The notes under the pieces: model-generated
Databases searched by the model: none
Seen by the model: only the letters and a program-made list of their open reading frames with translations
Told to the model about the DNA's origin: nothing
Shown here: in pieces, positions 9,595-21,897 of the stretch
How the letters are laid out: every line of letters begins with the position of its first letter
Numbering within the stretch: position 1 is the first letter of the stretch
Position numbers and translations under genes: made by a program
NCBI GenBank assembly: GCA_003695705.1
Contig: RFHU01000377.1
Coordinates: 1-64,000, forward strand
DNA: 64,000 bases
Source of the DNA: Planctomycetota bacterium
GTDB lineage: Bacteria > Planctomycetota > J058
Direction of reading: 5' to 3'

Positions 9595-12500
9595 CTAAGG
9601 ACGTCGCCAGAGCACGTCGATGGCGTCCAAGACCGCGTGCCAGCCGCGCAGGTCGCGCCGCCCGCTGCGAAGCGCCTTCAGATCGTGACGCAGGGCGGCG
9701 ACGAGGGCCCTGGCCTGCGCCGGGCTGAGCTCGGCGTCCCGGGCGCAGCCCTGGGCCAGGCGCCGCGTCGAGCGCAGGAAGGGCGGCGAACTCCCCGCGC
9801 GAAGCGAAGCGGTGGACTGGAGACCGATGAGCTGACTGCGCAGGCGAGCGAGGGCGCGTTCGCGCGCCTTCCCTTCGGGAACGAAACGAGCGGCGAGGCG
9901 GAATTCGAGGACCGTAACCAGGAGGGCCGCGGCCCGCGCTCGGGCATCCTCGCTCTTGGCAAGGGCGCTGGTGAGATCGGACCGCACGCCCTGGATGCTC
10001 TCCAGGACCTCGAGCACTTCCTTGGGCTTGGGGGTCTTCCAACCGCGCGCACCGCGCGTGATGGCCTCCAGGCGAGGCGCGAGGTCTTGGCTCATGCGAA
10101 ACAAGCCGAGTTCGCGGTGGGCGCGGGGATCGTGGTGCGGAGCCAGGTAGGTGGCGAGGTTGAGGAAGCCCCGCACGTCTTCCGCATCGCTCCCAGCCCG
10201 CAGCGAGAGATCGACGGCGACTTCCGCGGCGCGCGCTGCGTCGACACGCGCCAGCTCGACCAGCTCGTCGCGGATCTCCGGTGTGAAGCGCGGATCCTGA
10301 GCGAAGCTCGCCCGGACGCGCAGCTCCAGCGCGCCGAGATGCCTTGGAGCGACTTCGAGGACCCGCTCGACGGCGCGGGCCGCCGCCCGTGGGTCGCCGC
10401 GGGCCATCTGCGCTTCGGCCAAGGCCAAGCCTGCGCGGGCGGCAAAGGGTGAGCTCGGATGCGCCAGCGAGGGCAAGGCCTTTACGGCCTGTTCGAGGAA
10501 GGGCCCGCCCAAAGCGATGCGGCGGATCTGCTCGCGGAGTCGCTGCCGCTCACCGGCGAACGGACGGCGCAAGGGAGGACAACGAAGTTCGAGGACGTGA
10601 TCGTCGTCCGTCGCCGCGACCAAGGTCGGCGCTGCGCTGCGTTCGCTCGTCCCGTGGGCGGTCGATCCGCCGAGCGAGCGCAGCCAGGGGCGAAGCCCTT
10701 CGGAATGCCGTCGTTCGCCAAGGTAGGCACCGTCGCGAAGGGCAAAGAAGAGGAGCACGCCCGTCGGCGCGACCACCGCCACCGCCGCCTCGCGCTCCTC
10801 GCGACGGGGAAGCACCACGGGCTCGCTGGCGCGCGCGCCGGGGCGCCCCGCGGGGAGGACCCGCGCCCAGAGCGGCCGTCCGCTGGCCGCGTCGTAGACG
10901 CGAAGCTCGGAGCGGTCGTCGAGTCCAGAGCGGGTAAGGACGAGGGCAGGACGGGTCGTGCCGCCGAGGACGGCACCGAACACTTCGCCCCTTGCCCCAT
11001 GGGTCCCGAAGTCGGCCGACCACACGAACTCACCATCGCTGCGGCGCAGGGCCAGCGCCCGCGTCGAGGTCACCGCGACCACGAGCCGCGGGAGGGCCTC
11101 GTGGCCCAGCAGGCGCAGGGGAGCGTCGGCCTCCCCCTTCGGCGCCTCGTCGCTCTCGAGAGGACGGGTCCAGAGGCGCTTCCCCGTGGGGGTGTAGGCC
11201 ACGACCCCGCCAACCTTCCCCCCCCCAAGGGCGGTGGCGCCGACGCACACGGACGAGCCCCGCGCGCCGCGGAGGCAGGCGGGACCGGCCCACTCCTCCA
11301 CCGCAGGGCCGCGGTTGGTCTTGTCGTTCCAGCGCTCCTCCCCCGTTCCGGAATCGAGGAGCGCGAGGGGGGCGCCGACCAGGACCTCCGCGTCGCCGTC
11401 TCCATCCAAGTCTTGCTCGAGCGCGCTCAGGCCGCTCAGAGGTCGCTCCAGGGGCCCCCAAGCCCGCTTCCAGCCCTCGGAGCCTCCCGCGAAGCGGAGC
11501 AGGAAGGGGACGCCGCCTTCGATCCCGCGGCCTGCGGCATAGAGCGCCGGCCGCTTGCCCGCCGTGGCGACGAGGTGCTCGACGCGAGCGGGAACCGGCA
11601 ACGGCGAAAAGGCGCGGCGCCCGTCGCTGGCCACCCGACCCGCCACGCGATCTCCAACGCCAAAGACGAGCACGGACTCCCCGCCCCACACGGTCGCAAC
11701 GCACGGCGCTCCGGGGAGGACCCGCAGCGGGGCCCGCCAGCGCTGCCAGTTGGGGTCGGGGAGAAGGGCAACCAGGGCGCGGCGGTCCGGCGCTGGTGCG
11801 AGCACCTCGCTGGTCCCGTCCCGATCGAGGTCCGCCGCCAGCGGGACGTAGTCTCGCACCGTCCACGGGGTGGGCTCGGCGCTCCGGTCGGGTGCTGGAA
11901 CCCACCCGTCCTTCTCCAGCCGGAAGCAAGCACCGGTCGTGCTCCACAGCAGGGGCCCCGCCGGGGTGGACAGGAAGACCGCTCGGGAACCCAAGGCGAG
12001 CTCGACCTCTCGGGGCCCTTTGGGGTCGAGGCGGTAGAGCCGAGCGCGACGGCGCTGGACGTCGCGCAGCATGAGCCAGGCAGGCCCGCGCTCGGGGACG
12101 AGGCCTTGAACCTCTCGGAAACGCGCGTCGGGCTCGCCGAGGCGGTACAGCGGCGCGGTCGGCTGAAGCGGGTCCACGACGTAGGCAGGACCCTCGCGAG
12201 GCAGGGCCACGATGGCCGGCAGGTCGCCGCGGCCGCGGCCGAGGGAAACGAGCGCCAGCCGGGGAGCACGCTGGAGCCCCGCCAAGGGAAGGACGGCTCG
12301 GCGGCGTCCCTCGGCGGCCTCCCACAGCTCGAGTCGACCGCCGTCCCGCTCGGTCCGGACAATGGCGACGAGGGTGGTCGGGTGCCCGTCGGCCTCGAGG
12401 TCGAGGACGACCGGGCGCGCGCGTGCTCTTGGGTCGAGCTTGTCGAGGCGAGCCGTCGCGATCCGTCCGTCGAGCGGGACACGGGCGACCCCCTCGGTGC

Positions 12501-14757
12501 TGGCGTAGACCAGTTCGGCAGGGCGCCGGCCCTTGGCAACGGCGACGGCGTGGGCGTCGAGATCCAGGGTGGCAAGCAACCGTCCGTCGTCGCCGCCAAC
12601 GACGGCAAGGTGCTGGCGGTCGCCGAGCAAAGGGTCGAGCACGCCGTCGCCATCCACGTCGATGGCATCGACCAGAACCTCGGCAGCCACCGCCACGCGA
12701 AAGCGCGGCCGGCCATAGCCTCCGCCGGGAATCAGGCTCAGCCGACGGCCCTCGGGATCGTCCTCCAAGACGAGCAGATCCAAGGCGCCGTCGCCGTCGA
12801 CGTCGCGAACGAGCGGCGGGGCGGCCAGCGTCCCGTGGAGGGGAACGCGGTAGGCCTGCAGCGGGACGAGCGTCATGCGCCGCCGAACCGCCTCACCCCG
12901 CTCGAGCTCGAGTTCGAGCACCTGCGGCAGGTAGCCCCGCTTGGTCGCGACGATGCGCTGCTCCGCGCCGAGGAGCTTCACGGGCGCCGCGTAGGCCTGC
13001 TCGTCGCCCTCGCGGCGGATGGTGACATCTTCGGGGTCGCACTCCACCTCCACTCCGGACGGGTCCGGATCGAGGCGGAGGTTCACCTTGGTCTGCACGC
13101 CGCCGGGTGCGACCTCGACCCGTTGCGGAGGAGGCGCGTGGTAGCCGGGCTTGCTGGCCCGCACCGTGTAGGTCCCCGCGAGGAACTGCTCGAAGAAAGG
13201 AGCGGTCGCTCTGTAGACCGCACGTCCGCTCTGTTCGACGGTGACCGTGGCCCCCGGGGGATCCGTGGCAACGCGCAGAGCCCCCTTGCGCGACACGAGG
13301 GTGGTGGTGAGGGGGGTGGTGAGCCCGTGGCGGATGAGCACCGTGTCGGCGCCCGGCGCCTGCTCGAGGTGGTCGGGATGGAAGAAGCGCAGCCGGTGGA
13401 GGCCGGCGGGGAGCTCCACCCGCAGCGTTCCCCCGGAGGGAACGACCCCTCGCTCCTCTCCGTCGACCTTGAGCACCACATCGCCCGGAGAGCCGGAGAT
13501 GCTCACCTCCAGGACACCGGGCAGCGTCGCGTAGTAGATCACGGCGGCGAGGAAGACGGCGAAGAAGCCGGAGAAGCCGGCGACGAGGCCGGGATGCCGG
13601 CGCCCCCAACGGGCCAGGCGGCGCGGCAGCCCGGGCGCCTGCGCGGAGATGCTGCGGTCGGCGAGGAAGGCCGCCAGGTCGTCGGCCATCTCCTGGGCAC
13701 GCTGGTAGCGCGCGGTCTTCTCCTTCTCGAGGGCCTTCAGGCAGATGGTCGCGACGTCGAGCGGGACCTCGGGGTTCTTCTTCTGGGGAGAGGGCGGATC
13801 GACATCGCAGATCTTCTTGGCCAGTTCCAAGAAGGTAGGCGCCTCGAAGGGCGGGTGCCCGGTGAGCATCTCGTAGAAGGTCGCGCCGATGGCGTAGACG
13901 TCGGTCCGGCCGTCGATCTTGTCGAGTTGTCCTCGCACCTGCTCGGGAGCCATGTAGGCGGGGGTGCCCACGGCAGCCCCGGTGCGGGTGAGTCGATCGT
14001 CCTCCCCGCCTTCGGAGAGCACGGCGAGGCCGAAGTCGGTCACCCGGGCTTCGCCGTGGGCGTCGACGAGGATGTTCGCCGGCTTGATGTCGCGGTGGAC
14101 GACGTCCCGTTCGTGCGCGTAGCCGACGGCCTCGGCCGTCTTGCGGATGATGTGCACGGCACGGCGGGGAGTCATTTCGCCCAAAGCGATCAACTCCGCC
14201 ACGGAACGGCCGTCCACCATCTCCATGGCGATGTAGTGGTACCCCTCGTCCTCTCCGGCTTCGTAGACGCGGACGATGTTGGGGTGATCGAGGCGGGCGG
14301 CGAGGCGGGCTTCGCGCTTGAATCGCTGCACGGCCCGAGGGCTGGGCGCGGCTCCGTCCTTGAGGAGGAGCTTGAGAGCCACCTCCCGGCGGAGTTCGGT
14401 GTCGCGCGCGTGGTAGACCGCCCCCATGGCGCCGGCGCCGAGGAGGCGAAGGATCTCGTACTTGCCGAGCTTCTTGAGGGGGGGATGCCCGCCGTCGTAG
14501 GCGTCAGGGTCTTCGCGCGCGAGGCGATCGCGACCGACCACCGTCGCGCGGCGCTTGGCGCCGTCGTTCGCGGAGGCGCGCTTGAGCCGCGCGGCCTCCC
14601 CCGCGTCCAGCGCGCCCATGTCCACGAGGATGCTCGCAAGCGAGCGGTCCGGCGCGTCCCACTTCTTGCGTTCGACCGCTTCGCGGACCAGGTTTGCGGT
14701 GAGGATGCGTTCGCGCATTGCCAGGCGAACGAACGCCAGCTCCTCCCCCGTGATCAT
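9595..14757 (-). CDS. Giant receptor Ser/Thr kinase with PEGA-like, FG-GAP/PQQ-like and TPR-like regions
   Basis: A 1720-residue Hanks-type kinase. Residues 1-60 form a helical segment ([19 protein letters not shown]) like the N-terminal part of GspE/PilB ATPases. The kinase domain (about 95-370) has [11 protein letters not shown], the lysine of [24 protein letters not shown] and the activation segment [13 protein letters not shown]. One membrane segment follows (about 390-412), then three PEGA-like repeats (for example [16 protein letters not shown]), then a large beta-propeller-like region with FG-GAP calcium-type loops such as [18 protein letters not shown] and [14 protein letters not shown], and a helical TPR-like C-terminal part. 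It is probably a cytoplasmic kinase with a very large envelope sensor. The ATG was chosen because a TATGAT hexamer ends 6 bases upstream, which fits a leaderless transcript; an upstream start 36 bases away would place that hexamer inside the gene. Confidence 0.85.
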   Translation of the reverse strand: MITGEELAFVRLAMRERILTANLVREAVERKKWDAPDRSLASILVDMGALDAGEAARLKRASANDGAKRRATVVGRDRLAREDPDAYDGGHPPLKKLGKYEILRLLGAGAMGAVYHARDTELRREVALKLLLKDGAAPSPRAVQRFKREARLAARLDHPNIVRVYEAGEDEGYHYIAMEMVDGRSVAELIALGEMTPRRAVHIIRKTAEAVGYAHERDVVHRDIKPANILVDAHGEARVTDFGLAVLSEGGEDDRLTRTGAAVGTPAYMAPEQVRGQLDKIDGRTDVYAIGATFYEMLTGHPPFEAPTFLELAKKICDVDPPSPQKKNPEVPLDVATICLKALEKEKTARYQRAQEMADDLAAFLADRSISAQAPGLPRRLARWGRRHPGLVAGFSGFFAVFLAAVIYYATLPGVLEVSISGSPGDVVLKVDGEERGVVPSGGTLRVELPAGLHRLRFFHPDHLEQAPGADTVLIRHGLTTPLTTTLVSRKGALRVATDPPGATVTVEQSGRAVYRATAPFFEQFLAGTYTVRASKPGYHAPPPQRVEVAPGGVQTKVNLRLDPDPSGVEVECDPEDVTIRREGDEQAYAAPVKLLGAEQRIVATKRGYLPQVLELELERGEAVRRRMTLVPLQAYRVPLHGTLAAPPLVRDVDGDGALDLLVLEDDPEGRRLSLIPGGGYGRPRFRVAVAAEVLVDAIDVDGDGVLDPLLGDRQHLAVVGGDDGRLLATLDLDAHAVAVAKGRRPAELVYASTEGVARVPLDGRIATARLDKLDPRARARPVVLDLEADGHPTTLVAIVRTERDGGRLELWEAAEGRRRAVLPLAGLQRAPRLALVSLGRGRGDLPAIVALPREGPAYVVDPLQPTAPLYRLGEPDARFREVQGLVPERGPAWLMLRDVQRRRARLYRLDPKGPREVELALGSRAVFLSTPAGPLLWSTTGACFRLEKDGWVPAPDRSAEPTPWTVRDYVPLAADLDRDGTSEVLAPAPDRRALVALLPDPNWQRWRAPLRVLPGAPCVATVWGGESVLVFGVGDRVAGRVASDGRRAFSPLPVPARVEHLVATAGKRPALYAAGRGIEGGVPFLLRFAGGSEGWKRAWGPLERPLSGLSALEQDLDGDGDAEVLVGAPLALLDSGTGEERWNDKTNRGPAVEEWAGPACLRGARGSSVCVGATALGGGKVGGVVAYTPTGKRLWTRPLESDEAPKGEADAPLRLLGHEALPRLVVAVTSTRALALRRSDGEFVWSADFGTHGARGEVFGAVLGGTTRPALVLTRSGLDDRSELRVYDAASGRPLWARVLPAGRPGARASEPVVLPRREEREAAVAVVAPTGVLLFFALRDGAYLGERRHSEGLRPWLRSLGGSTAHGTSERSAAPTLVAATDDDHVLELRCPPLRRPFAGERQRLREQIRRIALGGPFLEQAVKALPSLAHPSSPFAARAGLALAEAQMARGDPRAAARAVERVLEVAPRHLGALELRVRASFAQDPRFTPEIRDELVELARVDAARAAEVAVDLSLRAGSDAEDVRGFLNLATYLAPHHDPRAHRELGLFRMSQDLAPRLEAITRGARGWKTPKPKEVLEVLESIQGVRSDLTSALAKSEDARARAAALLVTVLEFRLAARFVPEGKARERALARLRSQLIGLQSTASLRAGSSPPFLRSTRRLAQGCARDAELSPAQARALVAALRHDLKALRSGRRDLRGWHAVLDAIDVLWRRP

Positions 14758-14763
14758 TCCGCG

Positions 14764-14769
14764 ATCATA
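14764..14769 (-). promoter_or_regulatory. Predicted -10 element TATGAT, leaderless promoter
   Basis: TATGAT matches five of six bases of the sigma-70 -10 box and ends 6 bases before the ATG of the receptor kinase, so transcription would begin at or very near the start codon. No convincing -35 box is visible. Confidence 0.5.
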
Positions 14770-14821
14770 CCGCCGGCTCCCCGCGGCGCGCACGCGGGGA
14801 CGACGGAGGCGGAGGAGCGCG

Positions 14822-16555
14822 CTACTGCAGCTTGAGCTCCGATACGTAGCCTGGAGGGGCCTTGTCGTTCGCCGCGCGGAACAGGCCAGCCCGTTCGAGC
14901 CCTTCCAGGTATTGTCGGAAACGGGTCAGGTAGCGTCCGTCGCCCGTGGTGAGGGCGAGTTCGCGGAGCGCACCGAGGACCGCCGCCGCCCCGAAGAGGG
15001 GAACCGTACTCCCCTTCTCCTCCGTGTAGACACGCCTCGCCGGGTCCCAACGCTCCTTGTCGAGGAGGGCGAAGACTTCCTTGGCGACGGTCAGGTAGCT
15101 CGAATCCGCAGCCGCTTTGAGACCGCGATGCGCGGCAAGCAAACCACGAATGGCAAAGGCCTGGGAGGCGAGCGACCGGGTCCGCTGTTGCCGGGTGGCC
15201 GTCCGAACGCTGTAGCTGTCGTAGAAGAGGCCGGACTGATTCTGCCTCCACGCGAAGAAGGTCTTGCAGAGCTCGGCGAGGAGGGTCTTCGCCTTCCCCT
15301 GTTCGACCTTGAGGGCGGCGACCTCGGGGCCCGGCTTGCCCCGGCGTGCGGGGGCCAGGCGAACGTCGCGCACGAAGGCTTCGAGGGCGAGGAGGAAGAG
15401 GCCGAGGTCCGTGGGAGTGAGCGTGGGACCCCGCTGGTAGCGGTCGGCCGTCGAGGAGACCTTGGCGCTGCCTTTCACGTCCACGTGCAGCTTGCTGATG
15501 GTACGGAAGACGAAGACGGCCACCTCGACCGCGTCGGAGTGGGTCGAGGGGAGGAAGATGCGCAGCAACTCCCCGCGCACCTTCTGGTCCTCGAAGAGGC
15601 CACGCAACTCCTCGGGGCCGGAAGGGTCGCTCAACTCGGCGAGCCGCGCCGCCGCCCAGAGCACCGCGGCTTGATGTCCGAGGCGCGAGGCAAAGCGATC
15701 TTCGCCCTCGGGGAGCGAGTACCTCGCACTGTCCCCGCTGCGCTTCGCCGTCCAGGCCTTGGGAAAGCAGTGGTCGCGTGGTTTGAGGCCGCGCAGGGAA
15801 CTGCGCGAAACGATGGCCCGGCGCTCCAGGTCGAGAACCAGGGAACGCTTGAGTTCCAACAGCTTGGCCGAGGCCGACTGGAGGGCGAGGAATCCGAACA
15901 GCCCGCCGGTGGGCGAGTGGCCAACCCAGCTCGCCTTCCCACCCCGCTCTTCGTCGTCGCGACGGGCGGTCAGCTCCTCCCGCGCGTAGGCGGCCTCCGC
16001 GAGGAGGCAGAAGCCCACGGCTTCGAGGGTGTAGGACTCCTCGCGGGGGGGAGCCCAGGCCCACGTGCTCGGGTCGTCATCCTTCCAAGGCTGACTCAGG
16101 GCGGCCCGGGCGCGGCGCACCGGCAAGAAGGTAGGCACGAAGCCTCGCGGGGGACGCTCGGCGCCCGAGCGCGCGGCGAACCACCCGAGGTCCCGGCGCG
16201 TGAGGTCTTCGAGGCGCGTCCCCGCCTTGCCGGCCTTGAGGAGCAGATCCCGGCGGTGGTGCTGGTAGACCGACACCGTGAGGGGCAAGCCCGCTCCCGA
16301 AGCCAGGGTCGCGCGAATGGTTCGCCCCGCGGAGCCGGCGGCGAGTTCGAGCGCCGCGCGGCGGTGGGGCCGGTCGGTGGGCCACCCGCGGGCGAAGAAG
16401 GTCCGGTAGAAGGGCCGTCCGCCCACGCACAGCTCGTAGGCCGCGTAGAGGGAGTCCGCCGTGTCGAAGCGCGCGTCCTGGGCCCTGGCGACCGGGACGG
16501 CGAGGGCGGTGCACACGGCCACCGCCGTGGCCGGGAGTCTGAGACCTCCCATCAT
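14822..16555 (-). CDS. Secreted helical protein of unknown function
   Basis: A 577-residue protein that I do not recognise. It has a clear signal peptide, MMGGLRLPATAVAVCTALAV, with probable cleavage after ARA near residue 26. The mature protein is largely helical, with repeated helix pairs such as FAIRGLLAAHRGLKAA, KEVFALLDKERWDPARRVYT and FGAAAVLGALRELALTTG near the C-terminus. These look like the alpha/alpha-barrel fold of glycan-active or epimerase-like enzymes, but no catalytic motif can be assigned. The start has GAGGAGG 4 bases upstream. It precedes the receptor kinase on the same strand with only 64 bases between them, so the two may be functionally linked, although the kinase appears to have its own promoter. 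Confidence 0.7.
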   Translation of the reverse strand: MMGGLRLPATAVAVCTALAVPVARAQDARFDTADSLYAAYELCVGGRPFYRTFFARGWPTDRPHRRAALELAAGSAGRTIRATLASGAGLPLTVSVYQHHRRDLLLKAGKAGTRLEDLTRRDLGWFAARSGAERPPRGFVPTFLPVRRARAALSQPWKDDDPSTWAWAPPREESYTLEAVGFCLLAEAAYAREELTARRDDEERGGKASWVGHSPTGGLFGFLALQSASAKLLELKRSLVLDLERRAIVSRSSLRGLKPRDHCFPKAWTAKRSGDSARYSLPEGEDRFASRLGHQAAVLWAAARLAELSDPSGPEELRGLFEDQKVRGELLRIFLPSTHSDAVEVAVFVFRTISKLHVDVKGSAKVSSTADRYQRGPTLTPTDLGLFLLALEAFVRDVRLAPARRGKPGPEVAALKVEQGKAKTLLAELCKTFFAWRQNQSGLFYDSYSVRTATRQQRTRSLASQAFAIRGLLAAHRGLKAAADSSYLTVAKEVFALLDKERWDPARRVYTEEKGSTVPLFGAAAVLGALRELALTTGDGRYLTRFRQYLEGLERAGLFRAANDKAPPGYVSELKLQ

Positions 16556-16800
16556 GCTCCTCCTCTGGCGGGCGCAAGCTAACACGTAACTCCTACCCCC
16601 ACAACGACCGGTCGTCCTCGCGGCGACCTCTGCGGCGTGACGCCCTCGCTCTGTCGAAGTGGCAGGGGCGGCCCTTCAGCCCTCCCGGCCCCCTGCCCGA
16701 ATGGCACCAAGACGTTTGCCACGCAACGACTTGGCCTCGGCACACAGCGTGCTTGCCGCGACGCGCCGAGCCCAACGTTCAACCCAGAGGGAAAGCACCC
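16556..16800. other. Divergent regulatory region upstream of groES
   Basis: About 245 bases between the secreted-protein gene and groES. No perfect CIRCE element (TTAGCACTC-N9-GAGTGCTAA) is present. The best inverted repeat is TGGCA-N10-TGCCA at 16702-16721, about 80 bases before groES; it could be a degenerate heat-shock operator but is too short to call. On the reverse strand a TAGCTT hexamer at 16581-16576 may serve the divergent gene. Confidence 0.35.
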
Positions 16801-17097
16801 ATGGCGATCAACATTCGTCCCCTGAACGACAAGATCGTGGTCAAGCGCCTCGAGGCCCAAGAGAAGACCAAGGGCGGGATCATCCTGCCCGACAGCGCCA
16901 AGGAGAAGCCCCGCGAGGGCAAGGTCGTGGCCCTCGGAGCCGGCAAGCTGCTCGACAACGGCGAGCGGGCGAGCTTCCTGGTCAAGGAGGGGGATCGCGT
17001 GATCTTCAACTCCTACGCGGGCACGGAAATCAAGATCGAAGGCGAGGAGTACCTCGTCATGGATGAGTCCGACGTCCTCGCCGTCGTGGAGAACTGA
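16801..17097 (+). CDS. groES: Co-chaperonin GroES
   Basis: A 98-residue Cpn10 protein that caps GroEL during ATP-driven protein folding in the cytoplasm. It starts with [20 protein letters not shown]; the mobile loop is [17 protein letters not shown] (about residues 21-37), and the roof and C-terminal motifs [20 protein letters not shown] and [12 protein letters not shown] are canonical. The ATG was chosen because it gives the standard length and follows AGAGGGAAAG; an in-frame start 48 bases earlier would add a non-homologous leader. groEL follows after 3 bases. Confidence 0.97.
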   Translation: MAINIRPLNDKIVVKRLEAQEKTKGGIILPDSAKEKPREGKVVALGAGKLLDNGERASFLVKEGDRVIFNSYAGTEIKIEGEEYLVMDESDVLAVVEN

Positions 17098-18783
<1,686 letters not shown>

Positions 18784-18813
18784 CCGTCCCCCGATCCGCG
18801 ACCTCCGCATTCC

Positions 18814-18841
18814 AGGCGGGCGCGCTGCGGCGCGCCCGCCT
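18814..18841 (+). terminator. Hairpin terminator after groEL
   Basis: Perfect 11-bp stem AGGCGGGCGCG / CGCGCCCGCCT with a six-base loop, about 30 bases after the groEL stop. No T-run follows, as is common in very GC-rich genomes. Confidence 0.6.
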
Positions 18842-18915
18842 GCGCGTACTCGCACCGTTGCCCCTCCCGAGCCCCGAGCGGAACGGAAGCCTCCTGGGCA
18901 CAGAGACTTCGGCCC

Positions 18916-18946
18916 TTGCAACGGCCCCCCTCCCCTGATGTAGATT
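18916..18946 (+). promoter_or_regulatory. Candidate promoter of the pil cluster
   Basis: TTGCAA and TAGATT hexamers separated by 19 bases, 65 bases upstream of the first pilB gene and after the groEL terminator. The spacing is slightly long, so this is only a candidate. Confidence 0.3.
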
Positions 18947-19011
18947 GATTCCGCGGCCTGGACTTGTGAGCGTGGCCGCTTCGGCGTGTCGGAACCGGCA
19001 GCGAGGGGCTA

Positions 19012-20727
19012 GTGGCCAAGAAGAAACTCGGCCAGATCCTGATCGAAATGGGCTACGTCACCCGCGAGGAGGTGGAAAGCGCCCTCGAATCCCAGCCCGG
19101 CAGCGGCGGCAAGAAGATCGGAGAGATCCTCGTCGAGGACAAGGCCTGCGACGAAGAGCAAGTCGCCAAGGCGCTCGCCCACCAGTCCGGGTTGAAGTAC
19201 TGCCAGATCAGCAAGCACCGGATCCCGCCCGAGGTCATCGGCACCGTCCCCAGGGAGGTCGCGGTCGAGCACACGATCTGCCCGCTCAAGAAGGGCAAGC
19301 GGGCGCTCATCGTCGCCAGCGAGAACCCCCTCGACTTCTTCGCCCTCGACAACCTCCGCTTCCAGCTCGGCGCCGAGGTGGAGTGCGTCATCGCCTCCCG
19401 GGTCGAGATCGTCGCGGCCATCAACCAGTACTACGGAGAAGTCCTCGGCATCGACGAGGCCCTCGAGGCCGTGGGCGGCGACGAAATCGACGTCTGCGGC
19501 GGGCACGAGGAGGACCGCGACGCCTACGACGACGACGACGACGCTCCCATCGTCCGCCTGGCCAACCAGATCATCGCGGAGGCGGTGAAGAAAGGGGCCA
19601 GCGACATCCACATCGAGCCCATGGAGCGCAAGGTGCGCCTGCGCTACCGCGTCGATGGACGCTGCGCCGAGCAAGAGCCAATTCCCAAGCGGCTACAAGG
19701 CGCGCTCCTCTCGCGGTTCAAGATCATGGCCAAGATGAAGCCGGAGGAGAAGCGGGTCCCCCAAGACGGACGCATCAAGATGCGCCTCGGAGGGCGAGAC
19801 ATCGACTTCCGCGTCAACTCCCTCCCGGCGACCCACGGGGAGTCCATCGTCCTCCGCATCCTGGACAAGGAAAAGGCGATGGTCGACTTGGAGAAGCTCG
19901 GAATGCACCCGAGCGACTACAGCAAGTTCACCAAGATGATCACTCGCCCCAACGGGATCATGCTGGTGACCGGCCCGACCGGATCGGGCAAGACGACCAC
20001 CCTCTACGCGGCCCTCAACAAGCTGAACCGACCCGACGTCAAGATCATCACCGCGGAAAACCCGGTCGAATACAACATCGAAGGCATCAACCAGGCCGAG
20101 GTCCACCACGAGATCGGCCGCACCTTCGCGGTGATCCTGAAGGCCATGCTTCGGCAGGCGCCCAACGTGATCCTCGTGGGCGAGATCCGTGACGAAGAGA
20201 CCGCTACGGTCGGGATCCAGGCCGCCCTCACCGGACACTTGGTCTTCTCCACCTTGCACACCAACGATGCTCCCTCGTCGATCTCGCGCCTGACCGACAT
20301 GGGGGTCAAACCCTTCTTGGTCGCCAGCGCGATCATCGCCGTGCTCGCGCAGCGCCTCGTGCGAAGGCTGTGCTCCGCCTGCCGCGAAGAACTCTCGCTG
20401 CGGGACATCAAGCCCTGGCAGCTCCAGGCGGTGAATCTACGGCCCGAGCACCTGCGCGGACGCCGCATCTTCGGCCCCGTGGGTTGCGAGAAGTGCGGGG
20501 GGATCGGCTACAAGGGCCGGCAGGGCGTGTACGAGCTCATGGAAATGACCCCGGCCATTCGCGAACTCGCCTTCGACGGGGCGCGCACCAGCGAGATCCG
20601 CCAGGCCGCGATCCAATCGGGAATGAACACTCTTCAGATGGATGGGGTGCGCAAGGTGCTCGAAGGCATCACGACCATCGACGAAGTCCTCCGGATCACG
20701 CACCGCCAGGATCTGCAGCTCGCCTAG
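19012..20727 (+). CDS. pilB: Type IV pilus / type II secretion assembly ATPase (first PilB/GspE paralogue)
   Basis: A 571-residue hexameric ATPase that powers pilin polymerisation at the inner membrane. It has a GspE/MshEN N-terminal domain (LGQILIEMGYVTREEVESAL), an acidic linker rich in Asp near residue 170, the N2 domain, Walker A GPTGSGKTTTLYAALN (about 321-336), Walker B VILVGEIRDEETA, the His box STLHTNDAPSS and the zinc-binding cysteines (CSAC and CEKC near 460 and 495). The Asp-box reads ITAENPVEY, with Asn where the family normally has Asp, and the next region reads LKAMLRQAPN rather than LRSILRQDPD. So this copy has diverged from standard PilB, but its nucleotide motifs are intact. 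GTG start; pilT follows after 21 bases. Confidence 0.85.
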   Translation: MAKKKLGQILIEMGYVTREEVESALESQPGSGGKKIGEILVEDKACDEEQVAKALAHQSGLKYCQISKHRIPPEVIGTVPREVAVEHTICPLKKGKRALIVASENPLDFFALDNLRFQLGAEVECVIASRVEIVAAINQYYGEVLGIDEALEAVGGDEIDVCGGHEEDRDAYDDDDDAPIVRLANQIIAEAVKKGASDIHIEPMERKVRLRYRVDGRCAEQEPIPKRLQGALLSRFKIMAKMKPEEKRVPQDGRIKMRLGGRDIDFRVNSLPATHGESIVLRILDKEKAMVDLEKLGMHPSDYSKFTKMITRPNGIMLVTGPTGSGKTTTLYAALNKLNRPDVKIITAENPVEYNIEGINQAEVHHEIGRTFAVILKAMLRQAPNVILVGEIRDEETATVGIQAALTGHLVFSTLHTNDAPSSISRLTDMGVKPFLVASAIIAVLAQRLVRRLCSACREELSLRDIKPWQLQAVNLRPEHLRGRRIFGPVGCEKCGGIGYKGRQGVYELMEMTPAIRELAFDGARTSEIRQAAIQSGMNTLQMDGVRKVLEGITTIDEVLRITHRQDLQLA

Positions 20728-20748
20728 CCGCGGCGCCGAGGAACTGTC

Positions 20749-21876
20749 ATGCAAATCGACAAGATCCTGGACCTCGTCGTGGACAAGGGGGCGAGCGACC
20801 TGCACCTCGCGGTCGGATCGCCGCCGGTCGTGCGCTTGCAAGGGAAGCTCCGTGCCCTCAACACACCGCCGCTGACGCCCGAAGACACCCTTTCCCTCAT
20901 GAAGGCCATCACCTCGGAACGCTGCCAGCAGGAGCTTGCCGAGACGGGCGGGGCGGACTTCGGCTTCAGCTTCGGGGAGAAGGCGCGCTTCCGCGTATCG
21001 GTCTTCAAGCAGAAGGGGAACGTGGGGCTGGTGCTCCGGCAGATCTCCAACAAGCTGCTGACCCTCGAGCAGATCGGCCTGCCGCCGGCCATCAAGACGC
21101 TTCTCTCCAGGCCCCGCGGCATGTTCCTGGTCACGGGGCCGACGGGTTCCGGGAAGTCGACGACCTTGGCGAGTTGCGTCGACTTCATCAACAACGAGAT
21201 CGACGCCCACATCATCACGATCGAAGACCCAATCGAGTTCTACCACCAGCACAAGAAGAGCATCATCACGCAGCGCGAGATCGGGGTCGACGTAGGCTCC
21301 TTCGACGAGGCGATCCGCAGGGCCCTGCGCCAGGATCCCGACGTGATCCTGGTTGGTGAGATGCGCGACCTGGAGACCATCTCGGCGGCCATCACCGCGG
21401 CCGAAACGGGGCACCTGCTGTTCGGAACGCTCCACACCATGGGTGCTGCCGAAACGATCAATCGGATCGTCGATGCCTTCCCCACCAACCAGCAAGAACA
21501 GGTCAAGACACAGCTTTCGCAGGCGCTGATGGCGGTCATTTCCCAGACGCTCCTGCCGCGGGCGGACGGGAACGGGCGCATCGCCGCGCACGAGATCATG
21601 GTGCTCACGCCGGCCATCGCGCACCTCATTCGGGAAGGCAAGATCTTCCGCATCAACTCGGAAATCCAGACCGGCTCTCGCTACGGAATGCAGCTCATGG
21701 ACGACAAGCTGTTCGAGCTGTTCCGGCAGAAGAAGATCAAGTACCACGACATGATGGAGAAGTGCGTCAACCCCCAGGAGATGCTCTCGAAGGTGCGCGA
21801 GAGCGGGCTCGTGGGCGCGGGCGGCGGCGGCGGAGCGGGGCGGAGCAACGCTTCGGCCCGGGCACGCAAACGCTAG
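20749..21876 (+). CDS. pilT: Twitching motility / pilus retraction ATPase PilT
   Basis: A 375-residue ATPase that drives pilus depolymerisation. It lacks the MshEN domain and starts directly with the PilT N-terminal domain (KGASDLHLAVGSPPVVRLQG). Walker A VTGPTGSGKSTTLAS is near residues 127-141, the Asp box is ITIEDPIEF, Walker B is VILVGEMRDLETI, the His box is FGTLHTMGAAETI, and the retraction motif AIAHLIREGK (AIRNLIRE-type) is present. A Gly/Ala/Arg-rich tail is species-specific. It sits between two pilB paralogues with short gaps (21 bases on each side), so it is probably expressed with both. Confidence 0.92.
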   Translation: MQIDKILDLVVDKGASDLHLAVGSPPVVRLQGKLRALNTPPLTPEDTLSLMKAITSERCQQELAETGGADFGFSFGEKARFRVSVFKQKGNVGLVLRQISNKLLTLEQIGLPPAIKTLLSRPRGMFLVTGPTGSGKSTTLASCVDFINNEIDAHIITIEDPIEFYHQHKKSIITQREIGVDVGSFDEAIRRALRQDPDVILVGEMRDLETISAAITAAETGHLLFGTLHTMGAAETINRIVDAFPTNQQEQVKTQLSQALMAVISQTLLPRADGNGRIAAHEIMVLTPAIAHLIREGKIFRINSEIQTGSRYGMQLMDDKLFELFRQKKIKYHDMMEKCVNPQEMLSKVRESGLVGAGGGGGAGRSNASARARKR

Positions 21877-21897
21877 ACGCAGGTCGGAGCACACGCG

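Noticed and set aside
10459-14835. Forward frame of 1458 codons opposite the receptor kinase
   Set aside because: Shadow of the kinase gene; composition is Arg/Gly/Ala/Pro-rich without domains, whereas the reverse frame shows all kinase motifs.
16556-16800. CIRCE operator upstream of groES
   Set aside because: No TTAGCACTC-N9-GAGTGCTAA or close variant was found by eye on either strand.
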